Part shown: positions 46,115 through 58,186 of the stretch, piece by piece
Position numbering within the stretch: the first letter of the stretch is position 1
How the letters are laid out: every line of letters begins with the position of its first letter
DNA from: Phoebastria nigripes
Lineage: Eukaryota; Chordata; Aves; Procellariiformes; Diomedeidae
Length of the DNA stretch: 64,000 bases
Direction: 5' to 3'
NCBI GenBank assembly: GCA_035582835.1
Contig: JAYKAV010002308.1
Coordinates: 280,949 to 344,948, forward strand
The notes under the pieces: model-generated
The model's database searches: none
What the model was told of the DNA's origin: nothing
Seen by the model: the letters and a program-made list of their open reading frames with translations, nothing else
Program-made: the position numbers and the translations under genes

Positions 46115-46390
46115 TATTATCTATTTATTTACTTTTACCATGCTATAGCCACAGGACCCAGCTGAGACTGGGACCTAGTTGTCTAAGCACAGCAAAACCA
46201 TGCAGAGCCACAGTTTCTTCTTCAGACAATTTATAANCTTAAGAGCCATGAGAAAGACCAGAGAGGAAAGAAAAATAGAGAGAGAGGGAGAGGCAGCTTA
46301 AGTAGCTGACTGAAGGTCAGAGAAGTCGTCAGTGGCAGAAGCAGAGCAGGTCCCCAGCCCCGGTTCCCTCCATCAGGATGCCTGAGCCAC
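46115..46390 (+). repeat. Ancient amniote MIR/L3-type element
   Basis: 'ggacccagctgagactggga' (about 46156-46175), 'ttgtctaagcacagc', a purine-rich middle, 'ctgactgaaggtcagagaag' and 'cagtggcagaagcagagcag' keep the order of a common reptile/bird element (AGCTGAGATCGGGRCC ... TTGTGCTAGGYRCTG ... CCAAGGTCACACAG ... CAGTGGCAGAGC). Old and diverged; exact family not assigned. Confidence 0.5.
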
Positions 46391-46959
46391 GGTGGGAAGG
46401 AGATATTTGGAGATATCCTCCCCCAAATTCTGAGGATTCAGACTCTAACGCGTACATGGAGCCACGCTTTACCCCCTAATTTCAATGGCTGCATCTATGT
46501 TGCTGAGCAGGGGCAGCCTGAGGCAAAGCTTGAAGTCAGCTGTGCAGCCCACCCAGATTACCTATTAAAACACCTTCAGGCTGGCTCCAGGGCAACCCTG
46601 TTAATCCTCCCAGGGACAAAGGCTCAGGAATACCCTATGTTTGCGAGCATGTTCAAGGGCACCAGGGTCAGAGTACTTGCCAGAGGAATATTAATGGGTT
46701 TCAACACCACAACCGAGGCAATAGGGATCAGGCTTTCTTCCTCTGCGGCAGGGACTTCCAAATCCAAGCCTGAACAGATGGAGGGAGGGGGCGGACAGAG
46801 AGATTTTGGTCACAAGAGCAAAAAGTCAGTTTGCACCAGAATTTGAAGGCTTTGATCAGGAAGAAATATGGTGTCTTAGATGAGGAAAGCATTGGCTTGG
46901 AGTTTTTCTTGCTTTCTCCCTCTCTTTGTCTCTCTCTNTTAAAAATCCTTATAATGTAA

Positions 46960-47560
46960 ACCCATTAAACTCTGGGGGAGGAAGCATTCATCTTCTGATC
47001 AGTAAATACTTCCTTTTGCTGTGTGGTGCCTGCTGACTTTACTGCTGTTGCAACCTTTTAAAATGTTTCCAGGAAATCTCATTAGATTTTAACTTTAATT
47101 TTTTTTATTAAGGAATCTAAAGAGAGTTTATAATAATCCCAATGTAACTTTTTAATAAAAACTGCAAATAATGTGCTAGCATGGATTTGATCTCATATGC
47201 ATATCTGATAAAAATTCTGATTTGTAGTAAAATTCATTAGCCAGGGGTCTGTTGTCATTATATTAATGAATATAGAATTTGGCAGCTTTAAAATGGCAAT
47301 ATTACAGTAAGCCTATTTTTTTTTTATAATGGTTTTGCGTCGTGCATTCAGTATCGGTGAAGATTAAGATTTAGCATGCAGAAGTAATATCCATTATGAT
47401 GGGATTGTCCACAGCGAATTGAGTAGGACATTTGCTTAATTAAAAGTATTTATCTTGGATGATTTAAGAAGTATGTCCTACTACTGAACTGACGATGTAA
47501 ATTAGTTTCCTATAACCAGTTCACTACTGATGACTCTCCTTATACTAAACAGAAGAAGAA
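46960..47560. promoter_or_regulatory. Candidate conserved non-coding element
   Basis: About 600 bases of AT-rich, repeat-free sequence with many homeodomain/POU words: CTCATTAGATTTTAAC, TCATATGCATATCTGAT (an octamer-like palindromic ATATGCATAT at about 47195), ATTCATTAGCC, TATTAATGAATATAG (about 47261) and GCTTAATTAAAAG (about 47433). The whole block looks constrained rather than decayed, but this is visual judgement. Confidence 0.42.
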
Positions 47561-47564
47561 AAAG

Positions 47565-50085
47565 GTAAGAGAAGAGTGAGAGGAAAGTAATAGATCCCAC
47601 TGTCTGAGAATTTAAAGGAACTTTAGAAATAATTATTAATTAACACTATGCCATGAGCAGGAAATATACATGATCACACCCATAATGCAGACAGATAAAC
47701 AGAGTCCTAAAAGGGTGCACTTCTAGCAGAAAGTTAGGAAATAAAAACATGAACAAAAGCCCAGATTCCCACTCCTACCCACTGGACCTGTGCTACTTAA
47801 CCTACCCCTAATGAGGCCTCAGAGGCACTGGCATTTGGGGAGCTGACCTCGAGGATTAGGGGTGGGATGGGGCTCTGCCGTGGTGGGGAGACAGAGCCCG
47901 GGGCAGGACGAAGCCCCATGGTGCGGTGTGGGGTGTCTCGCGGGGTCTCGGCGGTGGCTTTCCCCAGCTGTGGGCAGGGTGCCGGGGGAGCAGAGCTGCT
48001 GTGGCTGGGGAACTTGGGCAGAGAGTGGAGAGCAGAGTCAAGGCAAAGGCCAGAGCTACAGGGAGGGCAGAAACTCGTCTGACCTGCTCCCCTGGGTGGT
48101 TTCAGGCATCCGTTTATAAAAACATACCTTTATGGGAGAGCCCTAACTGGTGGAGTGTTTCAACGTATCTCAATGTTACAGCCGTACAGCCTAAGTCTCC
48201 TGGACTAGCCTGTCTTCCTTCCTTGCCATGCCAAATGACCCATGGAAAGCTGTAGATCTTCAGTCTGTGGGGACAATCTAATATCAGCAACTTCTGGGGG
48301 TGCTGATACAAGGTAGGGCCGCATCTAACTCCTTCNAACCATCCCATCAGCCTAGGTGTGCTGCTTACATGAAAAGCTCGTGACTCCCACCACAGAGACC
48401 TACTTGTCTGCTTCTCGGAAAACCCTCCTGCCTGTGAGGCAGCCCCCTGAGACAACTGGACCTCCCACCAGCCAGACACACAAATCACCCGCTAACTAGT
48501 TTTGGCTGAGGTTGTTGGACGAAATCTTCACAGATAGAGCCAAGAGGACAGGCAAGAAATATTTCTCTTCTTCATGCCACAACTTGTTTTCTCGTTATTT
48601 CTTCTTGTCTCCTTTTTACACTCCAGGCATTTTTTCTTTCTACTTAAGCTAATAGGAAGAAATACTGTGTCCTACTCTAGTCATTTAATTTAAGTAATTT
48701 GTTTTAATTCTTATTATGAGCATTCAAATAGCAAGTGACATTTATTGATATATGTTACACTTCTGAAACACTAGAAAAAATTATCTGGCCCATTCTCTGC
48801 TAATGTTGGCTTAGATGACGTTTTAGGAACAGGAATCATCCTGCAAAGGGCTGGGCATGTGCACAGGACAGGAGCTGTCAGTGAAGTGCATGGCCGCGAA
48901 TCTGGTTTTGATCTGTCCATGTGATTTTCCAGGTAAGCCTTGGACCCTGCCTGCAGTCTGTGCTCCCGGACGTCNACCCCATGATGGCAGATGGAGTGAC
49001 ATCCGGAGTCCCGCTTCCCGCAGCTGCTGCACTGGGCGTTTGCTGCTCCCGGAGCTGCCCGCACGCCGCGGGACACCCAGCTGCCAGACACCTGACCCAG
49101 CTCGACTGCTGGCAGAGACACTGCTGGGGCCAGCTTCGCCCTGCCTGTTGCTGCCTGCCTGTCTTATTCTTCTGAGTTATGCCCCAGCCCACTCCTGTCC
49201 CGTTGTGTCGCTGCCTCTGGGCTGTGTTGAGTTTTCAATTATCACAATATACAATGCAGATGTTATGTAAAATAGCTAGCATGACTCGAGCAGGCTGAGC
49301 TTAGTAGAAATACAGTTAAATAAAAAGGACTGCCATAATACCAGGAGGTTGATTGGAACCACAAGATACCAGTGTCATATCCTGTGGCTTTTACGTTGGT
49401 AGACGTAGATTTAGCCATTAGAGTCTAGCTGTCCAACAGATAACAACCAGAGGAAGTGGATCTGGGTATTTTCAATTGTGAATAACTGATACAATTTCAC
49501 CAATAGATGGAGGACCTGGTAAACTGCCAGAAGAAAAAAACTTTTGAGATACCTACAAACATAATCAGGCATGTAATACGTGGTAGCTTCTAACTATGTG
49601 TAACTTAAAGAAGCTCCCTGATTACTCACAGTACATTTAAAACAGTATGTCAAGAGACCTCTGACCTCAGAGAACCAATGTGTGGTTACATTGTCAACTC
49701 CAAATTCAGGCAAGGAAATAAATAGCAAGTGTAGGTCTCAACTTATGTATTTGTACAAACAGTAACAAACCCCCAGATCAGGTGTCATGATATCTAGGTG
49801 GGGGTACAATGCTATGACAAAAGAGGGAGAAATAAGCAAAAAAATACAATAATGTGAAATGTGCCTGTTATTAACTTCTAGAAAAGCTCAACAGCTAGAA
49901 TTTTAGAATGTGGTATGTAGACAAATGTAAAGAGAGCAACACATTAAGCGTGTTTTTCTCCAGAGCAAAATGAAATAGGCATACAGAGCAAATTATAATA
50001 TTTAGTGCTTCCAGGGCAAATTCTAGTTGAGGATCATGAAGTAATTTGAAAATATTAATGAATTAGCCTCACAGCTAGCTCAGGT
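47565..50085. other. No gene seen; GC-richer parts near 47850-48080 and 48980-49150
   Basis: GC-richer parts have overlapping frames without splice or family support (several contain an unknown residue from the single Ns). The AT-rich remainder has no recognisable element. 47640-47790 may be a very degraded MIR copy. Confidence 0.35.
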
Positions 50086-50089
50086 AGAT

Positions 50090-50200
50090 AATAATGATAA
50101 TTATTACTATAAATAAATATTATTATTACCATTCTTGCTCCAAAGAAATGAAAATTGAGGCATAGAGAATTTATATATTTGTCCAAAGTCTGTGTTTTAC
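50090..50200 (+). repeat. MIR-like SINE fossil
   Basis: 'attattattaccattcttg', 'gaaatgaaaattgaggcata' and 'gagaatttatatatttgtcc' follow the order of MIR in this orientation (ATTATCCCCATTTTACAGATGAGGAAACTGAGGCACAGAGAGG ... CTTGCCC). Confidence 0.5.
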
Positions 50201-51059
50201 TACTGTAACCATCCTTCTCTGGAACTATTATATATAAAGTTTATCCTTTTCCAAATACTGTATGTGATATACTATTCAGTTTATGAGCTCTAAAACCCAA
50301 CCAGCTGAGCTTCCTTATGAAACAGTGCCTGTGAACATCTCCATTTGCATTTGAATTCTCAAGCAGCGACAATCCTGCTTAAAAAAATATAAAGAAAAAA
50401 GGAATCATGAAAATCAGTACAAAATCTGTCAAGGCCCCATCTGTGACTGGGTATCAGAATATCGCTAAGAAGCTCTGTGGAACAAAGTTCATTCCAAGTC
50501 TAACGCATAGTGCTTTTTGGTCGATGAAATTAATTCAAGCAGGGTGAAATGAGGGCACATACCATGAAAAACTCTGTTCCTCCACTGAGGAGTGAAGGAA
50601 AGCAGCATCTCTGCTGTGTGTGTGATCTTGGTTTTGGTACATGTAGCCATGCTTGAATACTAAAGGTTTTACATGGCAAAATACTCAGTGTGCTCACATC
50701 TGCTTTTGATAGCCACATATACCTGCTGCTTCTCTGAGGAGTGTCAGGGAATGAGTGATCTCTGGTCCTGACAAGATGAGGACTTAGATTATGTGTGCTT
50801 GTTGCAAAAAGCAAGCTCTCATAGCCAGCTACCTGAAGTAGTATGGAAACAAAATGATAGACTCCACCCTGGCCTTGAAAATACCCCTACAAACATTTTT
50901 ACTTCCTTCTGAATGGGAATATATAAAGGTTAGGGACAATTATTTGTAGGATATTTATATATCTCCTCTTCAGGATCTGAATCCCTAAAAGTCTTGGCCT
51001 TAGCTTTTTGCTCTCACACATGCAATATTTGGAATTAACTACAGGAAATAGGAGAACCA

Positions 51060-51260
51060 CAGCATTAACACTATTCTAATGCACCATATTATTTTTCTTT
51101 CCCTTTTTTTAACCATTAGAGTATGCAAATTTTCATTAACTGGTCCTTATGTTTTCTCTTTATTGAATTGCTTTTACTATGGCAAATAAATATTCATAAA
51201 GAAATGTGGACAATAAATAATTTCAAATAGTTCAAAGCCATTTTCCTTCTAGACTGCATA
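51060..51260. promoter_or_regulatory. Candidate conserved enhancer with POU octamer
   Basis: The perfect octamer ATGCAAAT lies at 51123-51130, followed by TTTCATTAACTGG, TTTATTGAATTGC, AAATAAATATTCATAAAG (about 51183) and the SOX-like GGACAATAAATAA (about 51208). A POU plus SOX plus homeodomain cluster is typical of neural progenitor enhancers. Inference only. Confidence 0.4.
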
Positions 51261-51871
51261 TATATTCAGCTGTGACTCGTCTTTAATATTTCATTCAAAA
51301 GAGAGACTTGTAGAAGGACAGTAGAGATAATGTGTCAAGCAGTAATTAAAACAGGGGGTAATGATTAAAACCATTTTGATCTACATTGTGCTCTGTCAAA
51401 TTCATAATCTCCTGTGTTTGTTAAGATGACTTTCTACTTGCTTTATACAGAAACTTAGAATAAACTTCTGTTTGAAGACACTGCACAGAACAAAAGATTT
51501 CAACCCTGAGCTTGTGGGGTGCAGAGCCCTTCCCAGCTCTGGAGTTTAGGTATATCTTCTGTACCACCATAACAAGATAGAACTCAGGCAGACACTGTTC
51601 TTCCTGCTAATATTGTGACTTCTCTGGGAGGTAGATCCAGATGCAGGGCAGAAGACAACCAAGGGCCACCCCAATGTGTACAGGCACATGTAACCTGTCT
51701 CACCATTTAGATTTAAGCTAAGAGCTCCAAAAGAAATCAAAGTTAAAGATCTGGTTAGGTTATACATTTGGGGATCTTGGTTCAAATCCAAGTAACAATG
51801 ATATTCCTTGTCTCATTATGTGCGTTTGGCTATTTGGCCCAAACTCATTATCTTTCCTGATTTGTGCTGAC

Positions 51872-52037
51872 TTTAGGCCCTGATTCAACAGAGCACTTAC
51901 ATACAGACTTAAATAAATTGATTTAGGAAAGCATTCCTCTTTGTGTTTAATCTTGGGCAGACATTCAACTTTGAAATCAATGGGACTTATGAACAGCCCT
52001 GACCTTGGGGTCTAAACGGTTGCTGAATCAGTGCATT
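51872..52037. repeat. Ancient palindromic (MITE-like) amniote repeat
   Basis: The left end 'aggccctgattcaacagagc' (about 51876-51895) with 'acttacatacagacttaa' and the right end 'ttgctgaatcagtgc' (about 52020-52034) are inverted relative to each other. The centre holds 'aaatcaatgggact' (about 51975). This matches a long-known palindromic element in bird/turtle/crocodile DNA. No active transposase; family name not asserted. Confidence 0.6.
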
Positions 52038-52039
52038 GA

Positions 52040-55000
52040 CAGAAACATACTGGAAAAGATAATATCCATGTCTAATCAGAATTATAGTCCCTACTTTCAT
52101 GGGAAATTACCCATAGATAACACATTATTCTGCTCGAGAAATCCATTTTATAGCATTTATTAGAAAACCTTAATTCACATTNTCTGTTTATGCCAAAGAT
52201 ACCACATGAACAGTGTCATTCCTTGATAGTGTATCTGTAATACTCTTTAAATGAAAAAATAAAATACAGGAAAAGTGCTGGCACAAGGGGCCATTCCTGA
52301 TTATTTATTGAGACTTTCTCAATTGCCTGCCACATGGCAATCCCTTGGAGGACGGGCAGACGGAAGGCAAGGCAGAGTGTTTCTGAAATCCCATGGACTT
52401 GAAGACAATTGCATATGAAATACCATGTTATGCAGTATCTAAAAATGAAACTCCCCCCTAAGAATAACATTTATAAGGGCTGTCTTCCCAGCCTGCATAT
52501 GGAATTTTGAGTGATCGCATTCTCTCTCAATGAGAGCAGCAAGAGTGAAAAAAGTGGACGTTTCTGGTGTCATGGTGTACAGGTTATACAAGTGCAACTA
52601 TGGCCAAATCTGTGAGATTACAAGAAGCAGTTGGTAAAATAATTGATGCTACGTTGCATGAAATAAAATAGTCTTCTTGCCATTCTTAAAAATGTTTCAC
52701 ACTTAAGTCTTATTTATTATATTACAAAGATGGCAAACAGGGACTCTTAGATGTTGTTTATAGAGTTGAAACACAAACATAGAAGGGGAAGTAAATTATG
52801 ATGGGTCCCATCATGTCATCTAATTCAATGAATGATGAGTATGAAGGTCATAAGAAGACGCAGGAAGAGTCAATGGGTGCTACCTTTCTGTACAACCATA
52901 GAGGGATACCNTGATCCACATTATTCCACTGGGTTCTGGGGCCAGAGTTTGGGAATAACACATAAAGAACAGCTGTACAGTGTTCACCTGGCTCACAGTG
53001 GTGGAAACTTCCACAGTTACCTGTGTCTATCCTAATGCTCCCTACACTTGCTTTAAAGGTGATGAGTCAGGAACACGCAGCTACTGTATTGCATGCTCAT
53101 TGCATGCAAGCTCTGTATTGCCTGCAAGCCTCTGAACTGAGGTCCCTTAGATCAAAGGGCGGACTGTAAGGGGAAAGCACAGAGGGTCAGGACCTATCTT
53201 ATCCCCCTGTATAATTCTCAAATTACCAAAAAAAAGCTGAAGCTCCCTTTTCTGTCATACCATCTACTCCACCCAAGGAGAGCGTGAGGTTAGAGCAAAT
53301 CTGCGTTCTGAAACAGTTGCTACTTCTGATAAGCATTTCCATATACAATCATGAATTGGAGCTAAATTTGCTTAATTTAAGATCAGATGCTCTCAATGAA
53401 ACCAATTAGTGCCTAGCAGGAACAAAAAGCACATAGAGGTCAAGGTGAGCAGGAACAGGTCCTTGTTGGACCAAAGGCTTTTTCCAATGTAAAGAGTCAC
53501 TAGAAGAAATAAAGGATCTATGCTACGGTGTTAGGATCTCCTTAATCAATTCTTTAGTTTCTGCTGAAATCTTACTGATTTAGAGACCTTAATTACAGAG
53601 GTGAGTTTTGCAACTGATTTAAAGAGTCTGGGATTTCACTTTTTCAACTTTCTTGATACCTTTGATTAGAGTGTAGTAATGATTTTTCTATGGTGCATGT
53701 AAGATAGAGGTCATAGAAAAAAATATTTCCCCCTTCACTTCACTAGTATTTACACTGTTATATTTTTTCAGGAACTAGAAAGAAGTCACCTGCTCTGTTC
53801 TGTACCAAACAGTATCCCTGTATGCCTATACCTATTTGTCACAGTTTTTCTCCTTTTTAACTTATGAAGATTATTATTTGTATCTGAAAGTCCCTTTGAT
53901 GAGTCTGCCTTTTGGCTTTATTTTCTGGTTCTGCCTGCCAATATTGGGCCAAATTCTTAATCAGTATTGATTTGCACTGATTTTGCCAGAGACAGGCTGA
54001 CTTTCAACTGCTCAACTGCTGGCCACTTAACTTTACACCCTAATCGCTTTAGCTTTCTTCATTATCTTTCTTTTACTAAAGAAAGGACTAGTTCACTCTT
54101 TTCTGAACACATAATAATAAGAAACATGCTAAGCCATCCTGATCACAAGGAAAGAAGTCCTACAGATGCTCAGAATTCATATGTTTTTAACAACATTTTA
54201 GCACATATTGTTGTAGTTCCCCATGGAGCAAAAGAAGTTCATCATATGTTACACTATGTTAACTTCACACCCTGCTGCAGCACTCAAGCTAATGTGAGGT
54301 GAAATGCAACATAGAGTAACTTGATATGGAAGAAATACTTCTTAATGCACATCCACAGGTGGGAAAGAAAAAATATTTCCCCCTACTAGCGTATTTCCTT
54401 TTTTCCATAATTACCTGGAAACTGTGAAGCCACCTAAAATAAACTGGGTAGAAAGGACCACTATGCATCCCACATTGCTGTTTGATTAATTTCATTACAT
54501 TCAAAGCATCTTTATCAGAAGGATGTTTGGTTATGAGTTTTTTCTTTTTTGTTTGTTTGGTTTTTTTTGTTTTTTGTTTTTTGTTTTTTTCTTTTCCAGT
54601 GCTCTGGCTTTTCTCCAAGCAGGAGGATAATTCCAACTCATAACAGATGTAGACCATCCCCTAAGACTCAGGATCAATCAGACAGAAGGTGACTGTTCTC
54701 CTTAACATCGTAAGATTTACTTTGGTTTAAAAGTCTGTTTTGTGTCCTGCAGACCCATTATTTACTAAAATAAATGCTACAAATGCAGCCATAGTATGCT
54801 TGAAAAATAACAAAACTAGACTGAGTTTATACTCAAATGTAAACTGTTCATCACAGAGGAATAAGAAAAAAAAGGCTCCTGATGCTGTGACAGAGTTAAA
54901 AGCAAAAGCTCCACATGGTAAAAAGGTCAAGTGAGAAGAGAGGATGAAGAACAGGTGGTAGAAGAACAAGGGGATGGGATAATAAAACAAGGGGAAAAGT

Positions 55001-57080
55001 GTATTAAAGGAAGAAGCTTAGACCAAAGAAGCATGTGCAGCCCCAGGGGTATGCTTGTGGCACTTCAAAAAAGGTCTGACTAACTTTCAGAGATAGTAAA
55101 AACAGAATGAAAAGAGGAAGGGGAGGCATGACAGCCTGTAGCAAAGAGTTAGAAGAGAGCTGACAAGAAAAACATAAGGCTCTGGTTATTTATACATCCT
55201 CCCACACTTCTTTCTTTGTAAAACATCCTATGGCTCCATTAGTGTGGAGGTAGGAAGAGCACAAGTAAATGTAATGGTTTAATGTTGCTGATGTGTCCTG
55301 TGACTAAACAGTTTGACTTAAGATATCAGTGTTCTGAACATGAGGTACAGACCATTTATAAAACCATAAAAGGGGGGGGGGGAACCCCACAAACCCTACT
55401 GTGGAGTGTATACTGATAAGAGAAGTGATATCTGTATTGTAGAAACTTCAGATACTCAGTTACTCAAATAGGAATCAAGCTGTTACAATATTAAAACTTG
55501 GCCCAAATAGACTCATATTTTGAGTACTTCACTCTTTGTATTCGGTATCACTGTCATCTTTTATGGAAGAAATGCAAATCCTTGAAGTTTAGATATGATG
55601 AAATTCAGATACACATTGGTTTAGAAGAAACTACATGTGCTGTTCTATATAATCAAAACAAGGAAACAAATTGAATTGATTCTGTCTTCAGTGAAGTTAT
55701 CAGTAATATAAATGGGTCCAGAGTCTGTTTATGACTTTGTAGATAGTTTAAAGGTCTCTTTTGAGAGACTACGTGATAAGAGTTTAGCTTCTGCTGTGTG
55801 TACAGCTTTGTCTGTCCCATGAGTAGGCTTCTGTCAGCACCTTGGGCTTGCTGGTCACAGCCCTGGGTGCATAGGCTTTCTGAGAAAGTGTTGTAAGGAG
55901 CATGTGTTGCTATTGCCTGTATTGAAATTGTCAGCTAAAACTGTATTTTGGGTTTAAAAACTCCATTTACTGTAGTTGCTCTTAAGCTTAGAGATGTACC
56001 CTGCCTTCTAACTGACTGTTTCAGTGGTTACTTAACAGGAACCATTCGTGATATAGCAATGGCTATATCCCTCTTGATTATGTTCTTAACTCCTTTCATA
56101 CAGCACATCCTTCTAAGCACTCCTTGAAGTTGGCGGGACTTGACTGCTTGTGTAGTCAAGGGCTATCTAAAATCATCCAGAAAGATGGCTCAAGTCATCT
56201 TGGTGGACTCATGCCATATGCAAGTTTTCTCACCTGAGGAGAAACTATTTGCCCCCTTGCTTGGGATTGCTAAAGGCTTCGTCACTGGAAGATACAGAGC
56301 TTGGCTGCAGCTAATTATAGATGACTGGGCAAAATTAACCCCTCAAAGTTCCATCAATGAATGCCTTGATTTATGAACGTGTACTGTGTTTTGCAAACAG
56401 CAGATATCACAGATAATGACCTTCAGTAAACAGAACATCAAATAATGGTGTTGGCAGACTTATAGAATTTTTCGATATACAAAAATTAAATACTTTCTAA
56501 ACAAGATATTTTTAAATTGGAGAATGCAAAGCACATACTGTAGTCCTGAAGGAAGAAGTTGCAGAAGAAGCTTTAATCCTCATTTCCCTGATGCTAAGCT
56601 TGTGTATAAATGCTATCCTTTGCCTCCTTTTCTGCTGCTACAAATGAGGCAAGGCACAGCTGATGGGCACTATGTCAGCAGAAAATTTGAGCCATGGGGA
56701 AATCCCACCCATATTTTGAGGCTTGCAGGGTCAGGGTAGAATAGCAATCATCCCCTTAGCAGCCTCTCTGGGCTGCTGTGGAGCAGTACAGCTGAGCCCT
56801 AACATAGTCAAGAATATGGCCCTAAATGTTCCCCTAAAAGAACAGGCACATGAATGGTCTGGTTTACCTTTTAAGTTGGCAATAGTTAATTGAGAAAGAC
56901 TTTAATCAATACTCTATGTAATTTAAACCTGATGCAACTAAGTAGCCTGCCTCTAAGAAACTTTCCAACAGAGGTTTGCAATCTTCCCAGGACTCAACAG
57001 TATTTTGATGAATAACATTTCTAGCAGGCTAATTTTCTAGCTAATCATCATCAAACACCTAGACAGACTTTCTGCAGTAT
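52040..57080. other. No gene seen; AT-rich DNA with simple repeats
   Basis: Repeat-free AT-rich stretches, a further fragment of the old amniote repeat at about 53944-53990 (gggccaaattcttaatcagt), a T/G tract (54538-54596) and a G-run at about 55372-55381. Open frames (for example 56140-56376 and 54289-54657) lack family resemblance. Confidence 0.35.
54538..54596 (+). repeat. T-rich (TTTG)n low-complexity tract
   Basis: T-runs interrupted by single Gs and Cs. The opposite strand reads as a lysine/threonine/glutamine-rich false frame. Confidence 0.9.
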
Positions 57081-57082
57081 TA

Positions 57083-58173
57083 GATCATAGAATCATAGAA
57101 TGGTTTGGGTTGGAAGGGACCTTAAAGATCATTTAGTTCCAACCCCCTGCCATGGACAGGGACACCTTCCACTAGACCAGGTTGCTCAAAGCCCCATCCA
57201 ATCTGGCCTTGAACACTTCTAGGAATGGGGCATCCACAATTTCTCTGGGCAACCTGTTCCAGTGCCTCACCATCCTCATAGTGAAGAATTTCTTCCTTAT
57301 ATCTAATTTAAATCTACCCTCTTCCAGTTTAAAGCCATTACCCTTGTCCTATCACTACATGCCCTCGTAAAAAGTCCCTCTCCAGCTTTCTTGTAGGCCC
57401 CCTTCAGGTACTGGAAGGCTGCTATAAGGTCTCCCTGGAGTCCTCTCTTCTCCAGGCTGAACAGCCCCAACTCTCTCAGCCTGTCTTCATAGGAGAGGTG
57501 CTCCAGCCCTCTGATCATCTTCGTGGCCCTCCTCTGGACTCGCTCTAACAGGTCCATGGCCCTGGGGGCCCCAGAGCTGGATGCAGTACTCCAGGTGGGG
57601 TCTCAAAAGAGCAGAGCAGAGGGGCAGAATCACCTCCCTTGACCTGCTGGTCATGCTTCTTTTGATGCAGCCCAGGATATGGTTGGCTTTCTGGGCTGCA
57701 AGGGCACATTGCTGGGTCATGTTGAGCTTTTCATCAACCAACACCCCCAAGTCCTTCTCCTCAGGGCTGCTCTCAATCCATTCTCTGCCCAGCCTGTGTT
57801 TGTGCTTGGGATTGCCCCGACCCATGTGCAGGACCTTGCACTTGGCCTTGTTGAACTTCTCATGAAGTTCGCACAAGCCCATCTCTCAAGCCTGTCAAGG
57901 TCCCTCTGGATGGTATCCCTTCCTTCCAGCGTGTAGTCTGCACCACACAGCCTGGTGTTGTCAGCAAACTTGCTGAGGGTGCATTCAATCCCACTGTCCA
58001 TGTCACTGACAAAGATGTTAAACAGCACTGGTCCCAATACTGACCCCTGAGGAACACCACTCGTCACTGGTCTCCACTTGAACATTGAGCTGTTGACCGC
58101 AATTCTTTGAGTGTGACCATCCAGCCAATTCCTTATCTGCTGAGTGGTCTATCCATCAAATCCAGATATGCTT
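57083..58173 (-). mobile_element. CR1 LINE, 5'-truncated, dead
   Basis: On the minus strand the element starts near 58173, runs through the C-terminal part of the CR1 reverse transcriptase and ends at 57083 with the avian CR1 tail (ATTCTATG-type 8-mers, 57083-57099). Landmarks: RT motif [12 protein letters not shown] coded near 58020-58060; the catalytic FADD box reads FADN, with Asn at 57957-57959; the conserved [16 protein letters not shown] block lies near 57490-57545; and a [14 protein letters not shown] block lies before the 3' end. The frame breaks about 57870 and again about 57550. The second catalytic aspartate is lost, so this copy cannot encode an active RT. 5' truncation is usual for CR1. 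Confidence 0.95.
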
Positions 58174-58186
58174 GGGGGGGGGGGGG
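58174..58186 (+). repeat. Poly(G) run (13) at CR1 5' junction
   Basis: G13 followed by an A-rich patch (58187-58206), directly at the truncated 5' end of the CR1. It may mark the insertion junction or later slippage. Confidence 0.85.

Noticed and set aside
52780..52835. Possible very old CR1 tail ('gggtcccatcatgtcatctaatt')
   Set aside because: Only a loose resemblance to the CR1 3' end, with no 8-bp tail and no adjoining coding landmarks.
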